DNA of 64,000 nt from assembly GCA_037367405.1 (NCBI GenBank), contig JAZKJV010006934.1, positions 62,001-126,000 of the forward strand, given 5' to 3'. Of the stretch, positions 11,351-22,612 are shown piece by piece. Numbering within the stretch: position 1 is the first letter of the stretch; each line of letters starts with the position of its first letter. The translations under genes and the position numbers were made by a program. The DNA is from Ottelia alismoides. Lineage: Eukaryota; Streptophyta; Magnoliopsida; Alismatales; Hydrocharitaceae. Below the pieces are notes generated by a model that was not told the origin of the DNA, made no database searches, and was given only the letters and a program-made list of their open reading frames with translations.

Positions 11351-13190
11351 CCGTAAACAAAACCTCGGGCGCCCCTTTCCTCATTCCTGCGCGAGCTCCC
11401 CTCCCCTTTCATTCCTCTCCTTCGGCGAGAAGTGCTCAGCCCGCATCGAGGGAGTTCCGTTTGACCATTGAATCACACACACACACACACCCTTCGTTAG
11501 GTATATCTTATCATCCTTTCTCTCTCTTGTTTGCGTATTTCATTCGATTTTATACTTGTTTTAGAGATTAGGGGTTTTATGTTGTTGATTGTTTTATTCT
11601 TAAACTTAATATCGCTAGTTGTTAATCTTGTTACTTATGCTTCATATAGTTGTCTAATATATAGTTGTTGTTAGATTTGAGTATATATATGTCTAATATA
11701 GATAAAATATTATAGGCATGTCAACTATTTGATTAGTATATGTATCAAGTTAGACATCTTGTGCACGGAATACATCTTCTTCAATATATAAGGATGATTT
11801 CATATAACTTCCTTGGTTATCAATTGCCCTACTGTAAAAAGTAGTTGTTGCTTAATTGTGTATGAAAAAAATCTGATTTGGCTATAGTCCTTTGATAGGG
11901 ATGGCATTGCGTAAATACAATCCATTAGTGGCATGTGTGGGAGTAGCATGGGATGAGAGAAACATTAGTTTCATAGCACTAGGTTCATAACATTAGGTTC
12001 ACTGAGAAGTGTCATAAGACTAGTTTAATAACATTGGAGAATGTTGATATAGAGAAGTGCCATAACACTAGTTTCATAACACTAGGTTCATTGAAAGAGG
12101 TGATGGGAGATACAAAGCCTTTGAGAATAAGAACTATATAATGGATGTTAAATTAGATATTTATTTAAGTTAAAATTATTGATGCGTGATAATTATAACT
12201 ACAAACAAAAATTTTGATTCTGTGATAATTTTATTATCACATTATATTTTAGTTTTTGTTATTAAGTATATCATATTAACTTATAGTTAGGTTTATGATA
12301 AGTCTAAAATACTATCCATTAATTTTTAGAAAATCACACAAAATCCTTCACACACAGTGCGTCCTTCCACACCGGGTGGTGTGTGGCCCAGCACAACGGG
12401 AGGCGTGTGCAACACATTGGAGGAATTGATCAGCTCTAACTGTGTTATATTTTTGTATTTTTTCACAACACTATTGGACTCACTTTAGGATGTTTATCCC
12501 AGACTAATGGTCGAGGATTTTGATGTTTGTAGGTTCGAATTTTTTTGCAGTGCCCATTAATTCTTAGTGACCCAAGCACTGTATTAGGCACTAAATAAGG
12601 ATCACACTTATCCCTATCCCCATTGTTAACCAGCCAAATATACGCAATTGCCCGGTTAATATAAATGAATAAATATTTTAAGATTATTTTATAGTCTCAT
12701 CTGTAGCACGTACAAATGTATGACGTAAAGTGATCTTAAAGTATTACATTTATATTAGCTTTCCTTAGTTCGGAGATCCCGGACTAAGGGGGTCCATAAG
12801 GATTCAAACTTACTAAAAGGTGATCGTTGTCACAAGTTCTTTATTTCTTATGGAAATTTGGTTCATAACCCCTTCCTCTTCGGTGTACCAAATCAATCAT
12901 AGTTTACTATCGAAATAATCATTGTCATGATTATTTTGAAAGTTAATTGCGATTGATTTATGAGGTATACAGGAGAGGTGCAGGGTTATGCTGCCAAATT
13001 TTCGTTAGAAATAATGATGCTTGTGACAACGATCATCTTTTAGTAAGTTTGAATCCTTATGGACGGGCTCTAGTGATAACATCATTAATACACTTCTCTT
13101 CTCATCTTTTGTCTCAATAATGGGATACGTTTAGATATCCTCAATTTCCTAAATTTGATATTATAAATTATTTAATTCAGGTTCATCAAT
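11351..13190 (+). other. 5' non-coding part of the CACTA
   Basis: This part holds an AC microsatellite (about 11474-11491), AT-rich DNA and a local repeat near 11960-12092 in which gagaagtg-cataa-actagttt and taacactaggttca recur. A large fold-back (12792-13064) ends about 130 bases before the first coding remnant. The frame at 11335-11571 starts inside the subterminal repeats and has no family resemblance. I see no further gene. Confidence 0.6.
12792..13064. repeat. 273-nt fold-back (long inverted repeat) inside the CACTA
   Basis: The outer arms (about 12792-12835 and 13019-13064) are inverted copies over about 44 bp with one mismatch, beginning GTCCATAAGGATTC. The similarity continues inward with more mismatches through boxes such as TATTTCT and CATAACCC. 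It closes with a perfect 10-bp stem AAATAATCAT (12913-12922) / ATGATTATTT (12927-12936) around the loop TGTC. Transcribed, it would form one long hairpin. It lies just upstream of the transposase remnant. It could be a small fold-back element or an inverted duplication. Confidence 0.85.
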
Positions 13191-13752
13191 ATGACAAATA
13201 GACAACTGTATGGTAGATGGACGTATAGCAGATACCTTTCAAAGAGGTGTTCAGGAATTTATACTATTTCCTTACGCACAAGGTTCCCGTATCGTAGATT
13301 CAGATGGAACTATCTTGTGTCTGTGTATGGAATGTCGGCTAATGAGGAAGAGATCAAAAGATGAAACTCAGTTACATCTTTATAGAATGGGTTTTATGAA
13401 AGGATATAAGTTTTGGTGGAGGCATGGTGAGGATTTCGAGGACAGTATGAATGATGCAGAAGAAGCTGACGCTAGTAATCCTTTCGCATATATGGTTATG
13501 GACGTTGCGGGTCCAGAATATAATCCTACTCTTTTAGATGATGAGGAACCATATGGAGAGTCTGCAGAATTTTACGAGCTGTTGAAAAAAGCAGAAGAGC
13601 CATTGTGGTTGGGTTGCAAGACATATTCAAAACTTTCTGCGGTTTCGGATCTTTTATCGATGAAGATGGAGTATAATATGATCGATCGTAATATTGATGC
13701 AATGTTGAGGATTATCAAGAAAATGTTACAAGAAGATGCAGATCACATATAG
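13191..13752 (+). pseudogene. Truncated TnpD-like transposase: N-terminal domain only
   Basis: The main frame (13210-13752) reads DGRIADTFQRGVQEFI near its start, then LCLCMECR, HLYRMGF and YKFWWRHGE. This order is characteristic of the transposase-associated domain of plant CACTA TnpD proteins, with its C-x-C-x2-C cluster and HGE motif. It ends with GCKTYSKLSAVSDLL and MLRIIKKML, the segment that normally leads into the TNP2 catalytic domain. The catalytic domain is absent: the frame stops at 13752 and the next gene begins 63 bases later. An ATG at 13191 in another frame gives the expected MTNRQ start, so a single-base frameshift near 13205 probably separates start and domain. The element cannot supply its own transposase. 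Confidence 0.85.
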
Positions 13753-13814
13753 TCGAAGGAATTAAAATCTTATGTAATAAATATGTAATTAACTATTACA
13801 TCATTATTACAGTC

Positions 13815-15791
13815 ATGGCAAGTTTTGGACGTGGCGGGGTGCAATCGTCCATCTTCCTCAGACACACCTTCGTCCAGTAGGCAGCCCATCCCGGATGTTG
13901 TTTTTGATTCACAGTCCGACGAGGTCCGCCGAGTGATAGCCTACTACGAGTCTCTTGGTTATCCTCCGCCACCCATTTACGTAGGAGGCTATGGAGAGCC
14001 ATCTACCTCAGCAACCCCTATAGGATTCCCAGTCCAGGTCCCCATACTAGCACGGACATCGATGGGTTCTGACTCTCCTTCTTTTGGACGTCCGAGCACC
14101 TCCGCGCCCTTACCTACTACAGTTGGACAGACATCGGCATCCTACCCTTTGTTGGAGGTTACAACGGATGGGAGGTAAAATTTTTAGAGATTTCATCATT
14201 TAAAAATTTTCCAAATATTTATACATTGTATCATAATTAAAATTCCTAGCAATGCAAGGATTTTGTGAATAGCGACAGGGTGGCAAAGGAGATAACCAAC
14301 ATAATAAAGACACACTTGACTTCCATGCAATTTAGATGGTGTCGCATCCCTGCTGCAGAACAGGAGAGACTGTTTGACATGTTTCTGGTAAGAAAAAATT
14401 CTAAGAAATGATACAGAATTTTTTGGTCAATTTTTTTGTATCTTATAATTTGTTGTACTTCTCAGAGTATGTTTCACCTTGGCTCTGGTCTGGGGAAGGA
14501 GGCTTATCGTAGAGCCTTCATTCGTTTGGCAGAAAAGAGAATGAGCGATACATTTTTCAAGGCAAAGAGAGACTTGCATGCGAAGACGGGATGCGAGGAG
14601 ATGAATTTTGAGGAGATGAAGAGGTTCCCGCCAACATGGTGTACGGAGGATAGGTATTGTACTTGTTAAATAATTTATATAAACTTTTTAAAATAATCAA
14701 TAATCATAACATAATCCTTGCAGATGGGCGGATTTCTGTGATGCATTCATTGCGGATGCTGAGTTTGGAAGAAGATCTACGGCGGGAAGGACAAACCGCC
14801 AGAAACAAAGGATTAAGTCGACAAGTGGCTCTAAAAGCCATAATCAGATTAGAGCGGAGATGGCATTAAGATTTAAAATTAATTTTTGGAGATCTACTTT
14901 AATATAATGCAATGTTGTTATTATATCTTAAAAAAAATTTTCAGGCAGCCAGGTTGGAAAGGGAACCCTCTTTTCAGGAGTGGTGGTCGAGGTCCCACAT
15001 GAGTGGGAGAGAAGGACAGTCGTAATGGTCCACTCCTGAAGCAGGAGAATTGTTGGTGAGTCTATCAATTTATTTTCAATTAAATGATATATTATAACTA
15101 ATTTATATATATATATATATATATATTAAACTTTGTATTTCATGATCGTTATCTGGCACTATCTGCAGAAAAATGGGGTGTCGATCCAACTGGAGAGCAA
15201 CCACCATTTGATAAAACGATATGGAAGCAGGTATATATAGATAAATATTATCTTACTATACTCATTTCTAATATATAATTTTATATTAAATAATGAAAAT
15301 CTTATAAGGTGTTGGAGGAGAGGGACATTGTGGCGAATAGGAAGTAGACGCTTGGTGGTCTTCCTCCATATTATGTGGAGGAACATCGTCACTCCTATTC
15401 TGCATACTCTCAGCCGTCATACACGCAACCACAACCGTCCCAATCATCAGTTCCAATGGATTCGCAGATGGCGATGATGGTGGAGCAAGTGACGAAGCTC
15501 TGAGAAGAGTTCACAACGTATATGTAAGTATTCTACTTATAGAATGAGTAATAATTTTATATTTCTATATATACAAAATGCAAGTAATAGATATATATCT
15601 TCCATATATAATATAGGTCGCAAGGGCGTGCATCTCAACCTGAAGAGATTGAATCTGATGACGAAGAGGAGGAGGAAAGCGACCCTGAAGAAGAGGCACA
15701 CATATATGCAAGGTTCAAAGAAAAGGAGAAGGAAAAAAAGAAATCAAAGCAGGGTTTAGTGTCTAGATTTTTTAGATCAAAGAAGAAGTAA
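13815..15791 (+). pseudogene. TnpA-like (plant Transposase_24 type) gene, about eight exons, disrupted
   Basis: Exons inferred from frame and splice signals are 13815-14174, 14250-14387, 14466-14653, 14724-14865, 14945-15054, about 15141-15229, about 15309-15522 and about 15618-15791. The start MASFGRGG needs one base removed from a GGGG run (13836-13839) to join the long first frame. Later exons carry WADFCDAFIADAEFG, TNRQKQRIK and SGSKSHNQIR, matching the conserved TnpA-type Transposase_24 layout, then an acidic and lysine-rich tail ending RFFRSKKK. In-frame stops occur in exon 5 (TAA) and exon 7 (TAG, TGA). The exon 4 donor reads TTAAGA where GTAAGA is expected. TnpA-type proteins bind subterminal repeats; this copy is not functional. 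Confidence 0.75.
15102..15127. repeat. (TA)n microsatellite in an intron of the TnpA-like pseudogene
   Basis: An uninterrupted run of TA dinucleotides lies between inferred exons 5 and 6. Confidence 0.9.
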
Positions 15792-16075
15792 ATTATTGAT
15801 GGTTTTGACTTCTATTGTTGTTAAATTTTTAGCACGTTTTTTAATTTATATGAACTTTATGAACTTTGATAATATTATTTGCTGTAGTTTACTTGTCGTT
15901 GATGCTACGGACAAATATTTGTAATATTTAGATGTTAAATTTGAATGTTTGTTTCTAAGTTCATGTATATTGCGTGAATTTCACTTGTCAGTGCTAGTTA
16001 TCTTAGTTAACGACCTGCTATAATATATACACTTAGGGAGCTCTTATAAGTACCTGCGGTGGTTTATTGGCAGGC

Positions 16076-16119
16076 TATACAGGTTCGACAGGGCATCAAA
16101 ACCCCGTCGAACCTGTATA
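16076..16119. repeat. 18-bp inverted repeat near the CACTA 3' end
   Basis: TATACAGGTTCGACAGGG (16076-16093) pairs with CCCCGTCGAACCTGTATA (16102-16119) with one mismatch and an 8-nt loop, followed by a run of T. It lies between the end of the TnpA-like gene and the right subterminal repeats. It looks like a transcript-end hairpin or a remnant palindrome; the role is unknown. Confidence 0.8.
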
Positions 16120-16139
16120 ATTTTTTTTTACTGGAAATC

Positions 16140-16429
16140 AGTTTGGGCGAGTACATGTGCTCGCCAGGTGCTCGGTATATGCTCTCTGATTGATTGACCG
16201 ATTTAACAGAGGCGATCACATCGGCGAGCACATCTGTGCACGCCCAATATGCGGGAGAGCACAGAGCGTCCTACAGTGCTCGCCCACCACCCGGAGCAAC
16301 GCTCATAGAAGCGAGCACGCCATAAACGAGCACATGTGTTTGCCAACTAGCCGGGCATGCACATGGTGGGCACTAGGCGTGTACATAACGAGAATTTATG
16401 TGCATGCCAATCCCGCCTTTTTTGTAGTG
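16140..16429 (+). repeat. Right subterminal repeats and terminal inverted repeat of the CACTA
   Basis: Copies of the gcgagcacatgtgctcgcc-like motif occur at about 16143-16170, 16222-16243, 16277-16290 and 16310-16345, in both orientations. The terminal repeat ends ...TTTTTTGTAGTG at 16429, followed by the TTT target duplicate. The frame at 16190-16444 is a chance reading of these repeats. Confidence 0.85.
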
Positions 16430-16432
16430 TTT

Positions 16433-19400
16433 TATGATTTTTAATTATGAAGGAAATGAGGAAAAATGGCAAAAAGCACACAAACAACAATTTATTAAAC
16501 ACTCAAAAACAACTCAAAAAATTCAAATAAAATTATTTTTGTGTTTTTTAAGTTTTTAAGTGTTTTTGGTAATTTTCTCAGAATTTTTTAATTTTTATTT
16601 GATTTTATAAAAATAGGAAAAGGCTGAAAAATCAGAATCAATGTGCAGCCAGATTTGAAAGGCTAACTAAAAATAGATAATTATCCTCTAAAAATCTGAA
16701 GGTAATTTTTATGAAAAATTGAAATAGAAACTAAGCTACAGAAACCAAAATTGCAATTTTTTATATTTTATAGAATTTTTAATGATTTCTATAAGATTTT
16801 TTAGGGTTTTGTGATTTTTAGGTGTTTTATAAATTCAAATCTAGCTAAAATTGGAGTAAAGCAAGAAAATAACAAAACAAACAATACCTATTTTTTGTAT
16901 TTTTTAGATCAGTTTTTACATTTTTAATTGATTTTATAATTCAAACAATGATAAAAACAAAGGTTTTTGATTTTTTAAAATAACAAATAGTAATAAAGAT
17001 GTCCCAAAAAATTAGTGAAATTTTTACACAGTGCTAGGAGCCACATTTCCAAATTTCACAAGATTTAAAGTTTGTTTGATATTTTATTCAACCACTATAC
17101 GGGGCACAACACACAGGGATCTAAGTGCAAAGAAACATAGTTCTAGGGCCAAATAGATAACACATGTAAAAATCACAGGGCTAAAGTTGCAAAAAGCCCA
17201 GATAAACACGAGGCACGCATGTGATGAGCACCCAGAGGGGTATTTATGTAATTCTTATTTATAAAATATCAATCCTTAACAACCAGAAAGTCTATGCCCC
17301 TTACAAGCAATTTACCCAAAAACTCACGTGTCGAAGCACGTGTTCCACACACACAGAGACTCAATAGCAATATCTCTGAATACTAGGGTCCAAAGTGCAA
17401 ACTACCCAAACTAAAAACAACTATACAAAATATTTACAGGACTAAACTATAAATGCAAAAAGAACAGGGGCCTAAGTGATATTACCCCATTTCTAAGATC
17501 TGCTGCGGAAGGGGGGTCCACGTGTAGGATCCGACGGTGGAGAACGAACGACGCCCCTTCGCTGATCGACGCTACAGATGAGATCCTGAGCTCGATCCAA
17601 CGGCTGCAAGATCCCCACATACGAACAGTGGCGATCAAAACTGGTGTCGGGGATACTATCGAACGGCGGAGGAAGGTCCTCGAAGAACAAGTCGCCGACG
17701 ACTTTTGTCGGGCCTATGCACGCGATCAGGACCTTCTCTGCTGCAGCTAAGGTGTGGGAATGGAAGCTCGAGGTCGTCCACTGCTCGTGGTGTGCTCCGA
17801 TGAGGCCGGGAGGACCTGGAGGGTCCCCGACGACATCGAGCACCTGAAGCTCCTGTCATTAGTGGATGAGCCTCCAGATGAGGCTCTCAAGCTTTGGTAC
17901 CTACACAGAAAGCAAGACGGGTCGAGGGCAAACTGCGTCGACCCATTAGCGGGCGAAGGGGGTGATCGGATGAGGCGGAGCGGGGATCTCCGGTGAGGCG
18001 ACGATGGAGGAGAGCTAATTCTTGGTTCTGGGGCGAACCAAGATGATCGGAGGGGCGTACAATGTGGAGAGAGGTATCGCGGAGGTGCTGGTGTGGTCGG
18101 AAGGGGAAATGAACGATCAGAGTGCCTGAAACGGCCGACGAAGGTCGGCGGTGCAAAATCGAAGAATCGAGATTAAAGCTAATCTACAGGCTATCGAGGC
18201 TACCTGATGGGTGCAAACGTATGTACTGGAGGTGGGTAACCTCCTGGGGTCCTTGCCTCAATGGAGCGATGCCTCCAGAGGTTCGAGCTCGCTGATGGGC
18301 GGAGCACGGTGATGATGACCACCGGATCTGAGGCTACTGGCCTTGGTCCTCGCTGCAATCGGTCCCTCTCGCTTGCTGTCACTCAAGGAGGAGGAAGGGA
18401 GGTCCTAGGAGCCGAAGGGGATGGCCAAAGATGCGTGAAAATGTGGAAGAGTCTCAGGCTATATAGTGGCAGGGGTCCGGCAAGATGAGAGTCGGGCGTA
18501 CAATACAAAGCTCGGACCCCTTGAAAGATGGTCGGGCGTGGATCAGGAATGTATCGTGGATAATCGGAGCCTGGGGTTTGAGGAGATAATGATCGGTTTA
18601 GGGCGCGATAATTCAGAGAAGTCGGGTCGACGTGAAGATCCGCCTAGAAGTGGTCCTAGTGGGAGAGTTGACCGGGGTCAACAATCCCCTATGGACCAAT
18701 GGAAAAATTCCATTGGAAAATTATTTAAAAATTCATTTTAAAATAGTAAATGATTTTATTTCGAAATATTTTTAACACGAAAAATGTTTATTATTTTTCA
18801 AAGTATTTTTTAGTGATTTTTTTTGAAAAATGAATTAATATATGTACATAGTATTATATTATATATAGGTATATATACCTATGCATTTTTTATTTTTATT
18901 TTTAATTGTTTATTTTTGTACAAGTATCCCTATTTTATATTTTATTTATTTACAACATAAAATATGGGACTCGAAATAATTTTTATTTAATTTTTTATTG
19001 TGTATTTACAAGGGTAAAATAAATATATATAGGTACATATATACAAGGTATATATAAAAAGAAGAGAGAGAATTTATTTTTGTTTTATTTTTATTTTCCT
19101 TATTTTTATTTTATTTTTATAAACAAATACACATTATGAGGGACATATAAATATTTTTATTTGATGAAAATAATAATATATACATAAAAGGGGGAATATT
19201 TGCACAAAGATGAATGACCCTATCTCTTTTATTTTGCGGTCAGACCCATATTGAGCTCTCCCTCGGGTTTGGGTCACTCAATATTTATTCTAAATATTGC
19301 TCTCTTTTTCTTTATTTCTTTAGTCCTTTATATTTGTGCAAAAACATGCTAATTATGGTTATTTACATGAAGCATGCATTTTGACAATTCATTCTATCTA

Positions 19401-19476
19401 CAAGCATTTACATGGTATTTTACCAAGGTTTCTAGCTAAAATAAAGGAATAAAGAGTGACGAATGGTGATTCATCA
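16433..19476 (-). repeat. 5' and central portion of solo LTR F
   Basis: The AT-rich part (16433-17480) is followed by the GC-rich transcribed centre (about 17490-18650), a minus-strand TATATAG box at 18459-18465, a GTTGACC/GGTCAAC core at about 18665-18682 and the AT-rich U3 to 19476. Short overlapping frames at 17447-18741 cover the GC-rich centre on both strands and have no recognisable domain. Equivalent frames recur in every LTR of this family, so I treat them as untranslated sequence. Confidence 0.8.
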
Positions 19477-19481
19477 GCGAG

Positions 19482-19740
19482 GCTAGGCTGCTGTCAGGGA
19501 GGTAGTGCGGAAGGCCGCAAGGAGCATGGGCGGTGGCATGGAGGCCTCCTGGCGTTTCTGGAGTGGCTGCAGCGCGGGGCTCCGAGGGTGTGGCGGCCAC
19601 AGTGGGTGAGTAGAGGTGGTGCTGAGCCGCTTGGTGGAAGGACGACGGCCACCGTGGGAGGGTGTGGCTCCAAGGGCGTGCGGGCGGTGGCTGATGGTCG
19701 TCCAGTAGCTGTTCCTTGTGATTTTTGTAATTTTCTTTTG

Positions 19741-19771
<31 letters not shown>

Positions 19772-21368
19772 ATTTTCTTTGTAACAGGGAAAAAATGGAA
19801 TGAGAATGCAATGTAGTGGTGGTTTGTGAATGTTTGTGATTTGTATCATGATGATAGTGGTGGTGATAGATGATAAATGTTATGATGTGATGGTGTGTTT
19901 GATGATGAATGTGATGATGTGATGGTGTATTTGACGATGAACAGCAAGTACAAAAATTTTGAGATAAAAAAATAAAATGACAAGGAAAAAGAGAGGGATT
20001 ACTTACATGTGATTCGTCGAAGGTGGAGCCACAATGTGCGGCCTCCGTCGTGTCCTCAAGAGATTGGCGTGAGAAGCTTGAAGCTTGGCAGCCTCACGAG
20101 TGGAGCTACTATGGCGAGAGATCGCCGGATAGCACCTGAGAAAAATCTCGAAGAGGTTGTTGCTCAACCGTGAAGGAGCTAAAGCTGTCGCATGAAAACT
20201 CCAAGGGGATCGCTCCTCTCCTATCGAAAGGTGGATGAAGAAAAATGGAGAGTTCGAGTGGAATAAATAGGATGGGGAAGTTGGGAATGAAGTGGGTGGA
20301 AGTTGGAGGAGTGGTGGAAGATGAGGGGAAGATGGGAAGTTGATGACTTGGAGTAGAGGGCAAGTAGAGGGAGAAGAAGTAAAAGAGAAAAAATAAATAA
20401 ATAATAAAGTAACATATTAGGCTACTAAAAATAACAATAATTAAAATAGTAATAACAAAATCTGAAAATAATAAAAAAATGGGGTGACATGTGGTGGCTC
20501 TAGGAGCTGCCACATGTCGCTCCTAGAAAATTCAAAAATGAGATGTAAAGAAAAATAAAAAAGAAATAACAAAAGGTATTAAATCAAAAAGTGGTCAACA
20601 AAAACATTGCTCGTCTCGATGAGATCTACAACTTTTGTGAAGGGTTTAAAATCAAATGAAATAATATGTACAAAGTGTATTTTAGGCGGTACCTTATAGG
20701 TATAAAATACCACATTTTTATCTTTTGCATTTTTTATCATTTTTAAATTAGAGTAAAATTAAAAGAAAGTTATAAAAAATATGAAAGAAATATTTACAAC
20801 TTACTCTATTTTTTTTATTTTTAATAATTAAGAAAATGAAATGATAAAATACAAGGGCAAAAAGGTAAATATGTACAATATACAATAGGTGCCCAAAACC
20901 CAAGTTTCACATACGATCTCCGATTTTAATGACATTGGTCTCATTCTGAAGGTCTTTGAATTTATATTACTTTAAAAGTGAGTAGACCTAAATTGGACAC
21001 TATATGAGAGAGATACGTGAATTTTAAGGCTCCTAGTTTCGAACTTGGACTCGGGTTTTATTGATCAATTTTACAAGTTAGTATTTTTTTGATATTTTTC
21101 TTTAATTAGTGTTAGTAATATATACACTATAGAGTTCAATTTATTGTATTTGGAGATAGTATAAAATATATACAAATATGATATTTATAGGTGATTTTTA
21201 CAAAGTGAATTCGGCTCCTTATTTAATGTGAATATGAATGCTAAAATGCAGATATTATTTATGCATGTGTGAATGCTAATTATGCAATATAAGTGGAAAT
21301 ATGCAGCTAATTGCTCGGGAACAAAGATCTATTTTCATCTTTTAGAGTGATGAATCACATATTCATCA
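19482..21368 (-). repeat. 5' portion of solo LTR G
   Basis: After F's target duplicate the GC-rich centre of G resumes (19482-19720), followed by a TA microsatellite, a tgatgatgtgatggtg-like local repeat (about 19840-19940), a second moderately GC-rich block (about 19990-20520) and AT-rich U3 DNA to 21368. The frame at 20109-20513 (minus) begins with a hydrophobic low-complexity stretch and has no family match. Confidence 0.65.
19741..19767. repeat. (TA)n microsatellite in LTR G
   Basis: About 13 TA units in the central part of LTR G. Confidence 0.9.
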
Positions 21369-21862
21369 AGGACGAGTTCTCTTCAATTCCTTTATGTTTT
21401 TCTTAGACTTAAATTGAGCTATGGCTTTGTGTCACTTAGTGATATGATGACATAGCAAAATTTAAGTATAGGGGGTACACCGTGTATACATTATATATTT
21501 GCTTTAGCCATATCTCTATATTCTAAGAATTTTTTAAAAAATTTAAACTTTTTGGGCTGGAGTATAATCTTTTGAACTATGCGGACAAAATGTTTTCAAA
21601 GCTTTGGAAAATTTTTATACTATGTTACATTATTTTTGAGAAAAATATTTTGAAAAATGATTTGAAAAATGTGCTTTTCTTAATTTGAAAAATCATTTGA
21701 AAATTGTTTGTAAAAATCTATATAAATGTGACATGGTGTGGAAAATATTTTCAAACTTGATTTTGATAAAGAAAAATGAGTTTAACTTGTGTTCTAACTT
21801 TAATAAAAAATCCATAAAAAATGAGAACAATTTAAAATCCTTTAAAAGTCAAATTGACTATT

Positions 21863-22024
21863 AAACTCAAATGCGTAGCCACTTTCAGTGAGGGTCTCCC
21901 TTAGTATAGTAGGTGGTTTAGAGGACATCGCGTAAGGCTCTGTCCTCAAACAACGAGTACCATTCTACGGCCTGTACTTACACCTATACTGGCTGAAAGT
22001 AGATGCAACTACTCATTTGAGTTT
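21863..22024. repeat. Nested fold-back in E's 3' internal region
   Basis: Three stems nest in order: AAACTCAAATG (21863-21873) with CATTTGAGTTT (22014-22024), ACTTTCAG (21881-21888) with CTGAAAGT (21993-22000), and AGTATAG (21904-21910) with CTATACT (21984-21990). An apical stem GAGGACA (21921-21927) / TGTCCTC (21941-21947) lies inside. I do not see the same structure in A or B. Confidence 0.6.
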
Positions 22025-22612
22025 AGGCAGCATTTGGCCTTTTAAAGTCTTCATAAAAATTTCGAAAAAAATTGATGAAGGAGTTGGATTGAATACCTGA
22101 CATTTTCACTTCCACACAGGGTCAGTGATGTTCGAGAACACCTGGTTTATGAGGTCTTGAGATTTTAGGTTAACTAGCCTCAGTCAACAGGATGTTCAAC
22201 ATAAATATCCACAATTCCCTAGTTTGCCAGATTTGCATGCTATATTGCATGCTTAGTCTCAACCTTAAGAATATGATCTGCACTTCACATGCATGACTGC
22301 AGTCACAATGAGGTGAGTTGAAATTTCGTTTGAGGATCTGGGATGAGGGATTCAAGTCTGGACTCGATTTAATGATGCTCTAGGATGGGATAAAATCATT
22401 GAAGGCTTCATGAAACCTGAATGTCAGCATTTTTAGCCAATATGAGAACATAGTTCTTGTACTAATCTCTTGACATTTACCTAAGTGCCAGCGTGTGAAT
22501 AAAGTAAAAAATATTGATCAGTGTGCGCCAACTCTTGATAAAGTAGTGGAACTAGCCAAAAAGAATACAAAGAAATATCAAATTGTTGAAAAAAAACTCT
22601 CATTCTACGAAG

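Larger units (their letters stand above)
11055..16429 (+). mobile_element. CACTA (En/Spm-type) DNA transposon, 5375 bp
   Basis: The element begins CACTACAAAAAAAGCGCG and ends, read inward from the right, CACTACAAAAAAGGCGGG. The inverted ends match at about 28 of 31 positions and continue with ATTGGCGTGCACA / ATTGGCATGCACA. The 3-bp target duplication TTT flanks it (11052-11054, 16430-16432). Both ends carry arrays of gcgagcacatgtgctcgcc-like subterminal repeats. Inside are remnants of a TnpD-like gene and a multi-exon TnpA-like gene, both plus strand and both disrupted. It sits in the 3' part of solo LTR F. Confidence 0.95.
10775..19476 (-). mobile_element. Solo LTR F (minus strand), interrupted by the CACTA element
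   Basis: F runs from tgataagccg at 10775 to the start motif (TGATGAATCACC on the minus strand) at 19476. The flanks are GCAAG (10770-10774) and GCGAG (19477-19481), a 5-bp target duplication with one change. Without the CACTA it is about 3.3 kb. It contains the family box acctggtatagagacc (10931-10946), a minus-strand TATATAG at 18459-18465 and a GC-rich centre (about 17490-18650). Nothing internal to an LTR element adjoins either end. Confidence 0.85.
9242..21368 (-). mobile_element. Solo LTR G (minus strand), interrupted by solo LTR F
   Basis: G starts on the plus strand with tgattgatca at 9242 and ends with the LTR start motif (TGATGAATATG on the minus strand) at 21368. The flanking 5-mers are AGGAG (9237-9241) and AGGAC (21369-21373), a target duplication with one change. 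Removing F leaves about 3.4 kb, a normal LTR length. A decayed counterpart of the family's box near the LTR 3' end (gctccatggtcaactcaaggagg) lies at 9399-9421. There is no primer site or polypurine tract on either side, so this is a solo LTR left by recombination. Confidence 0.75.
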
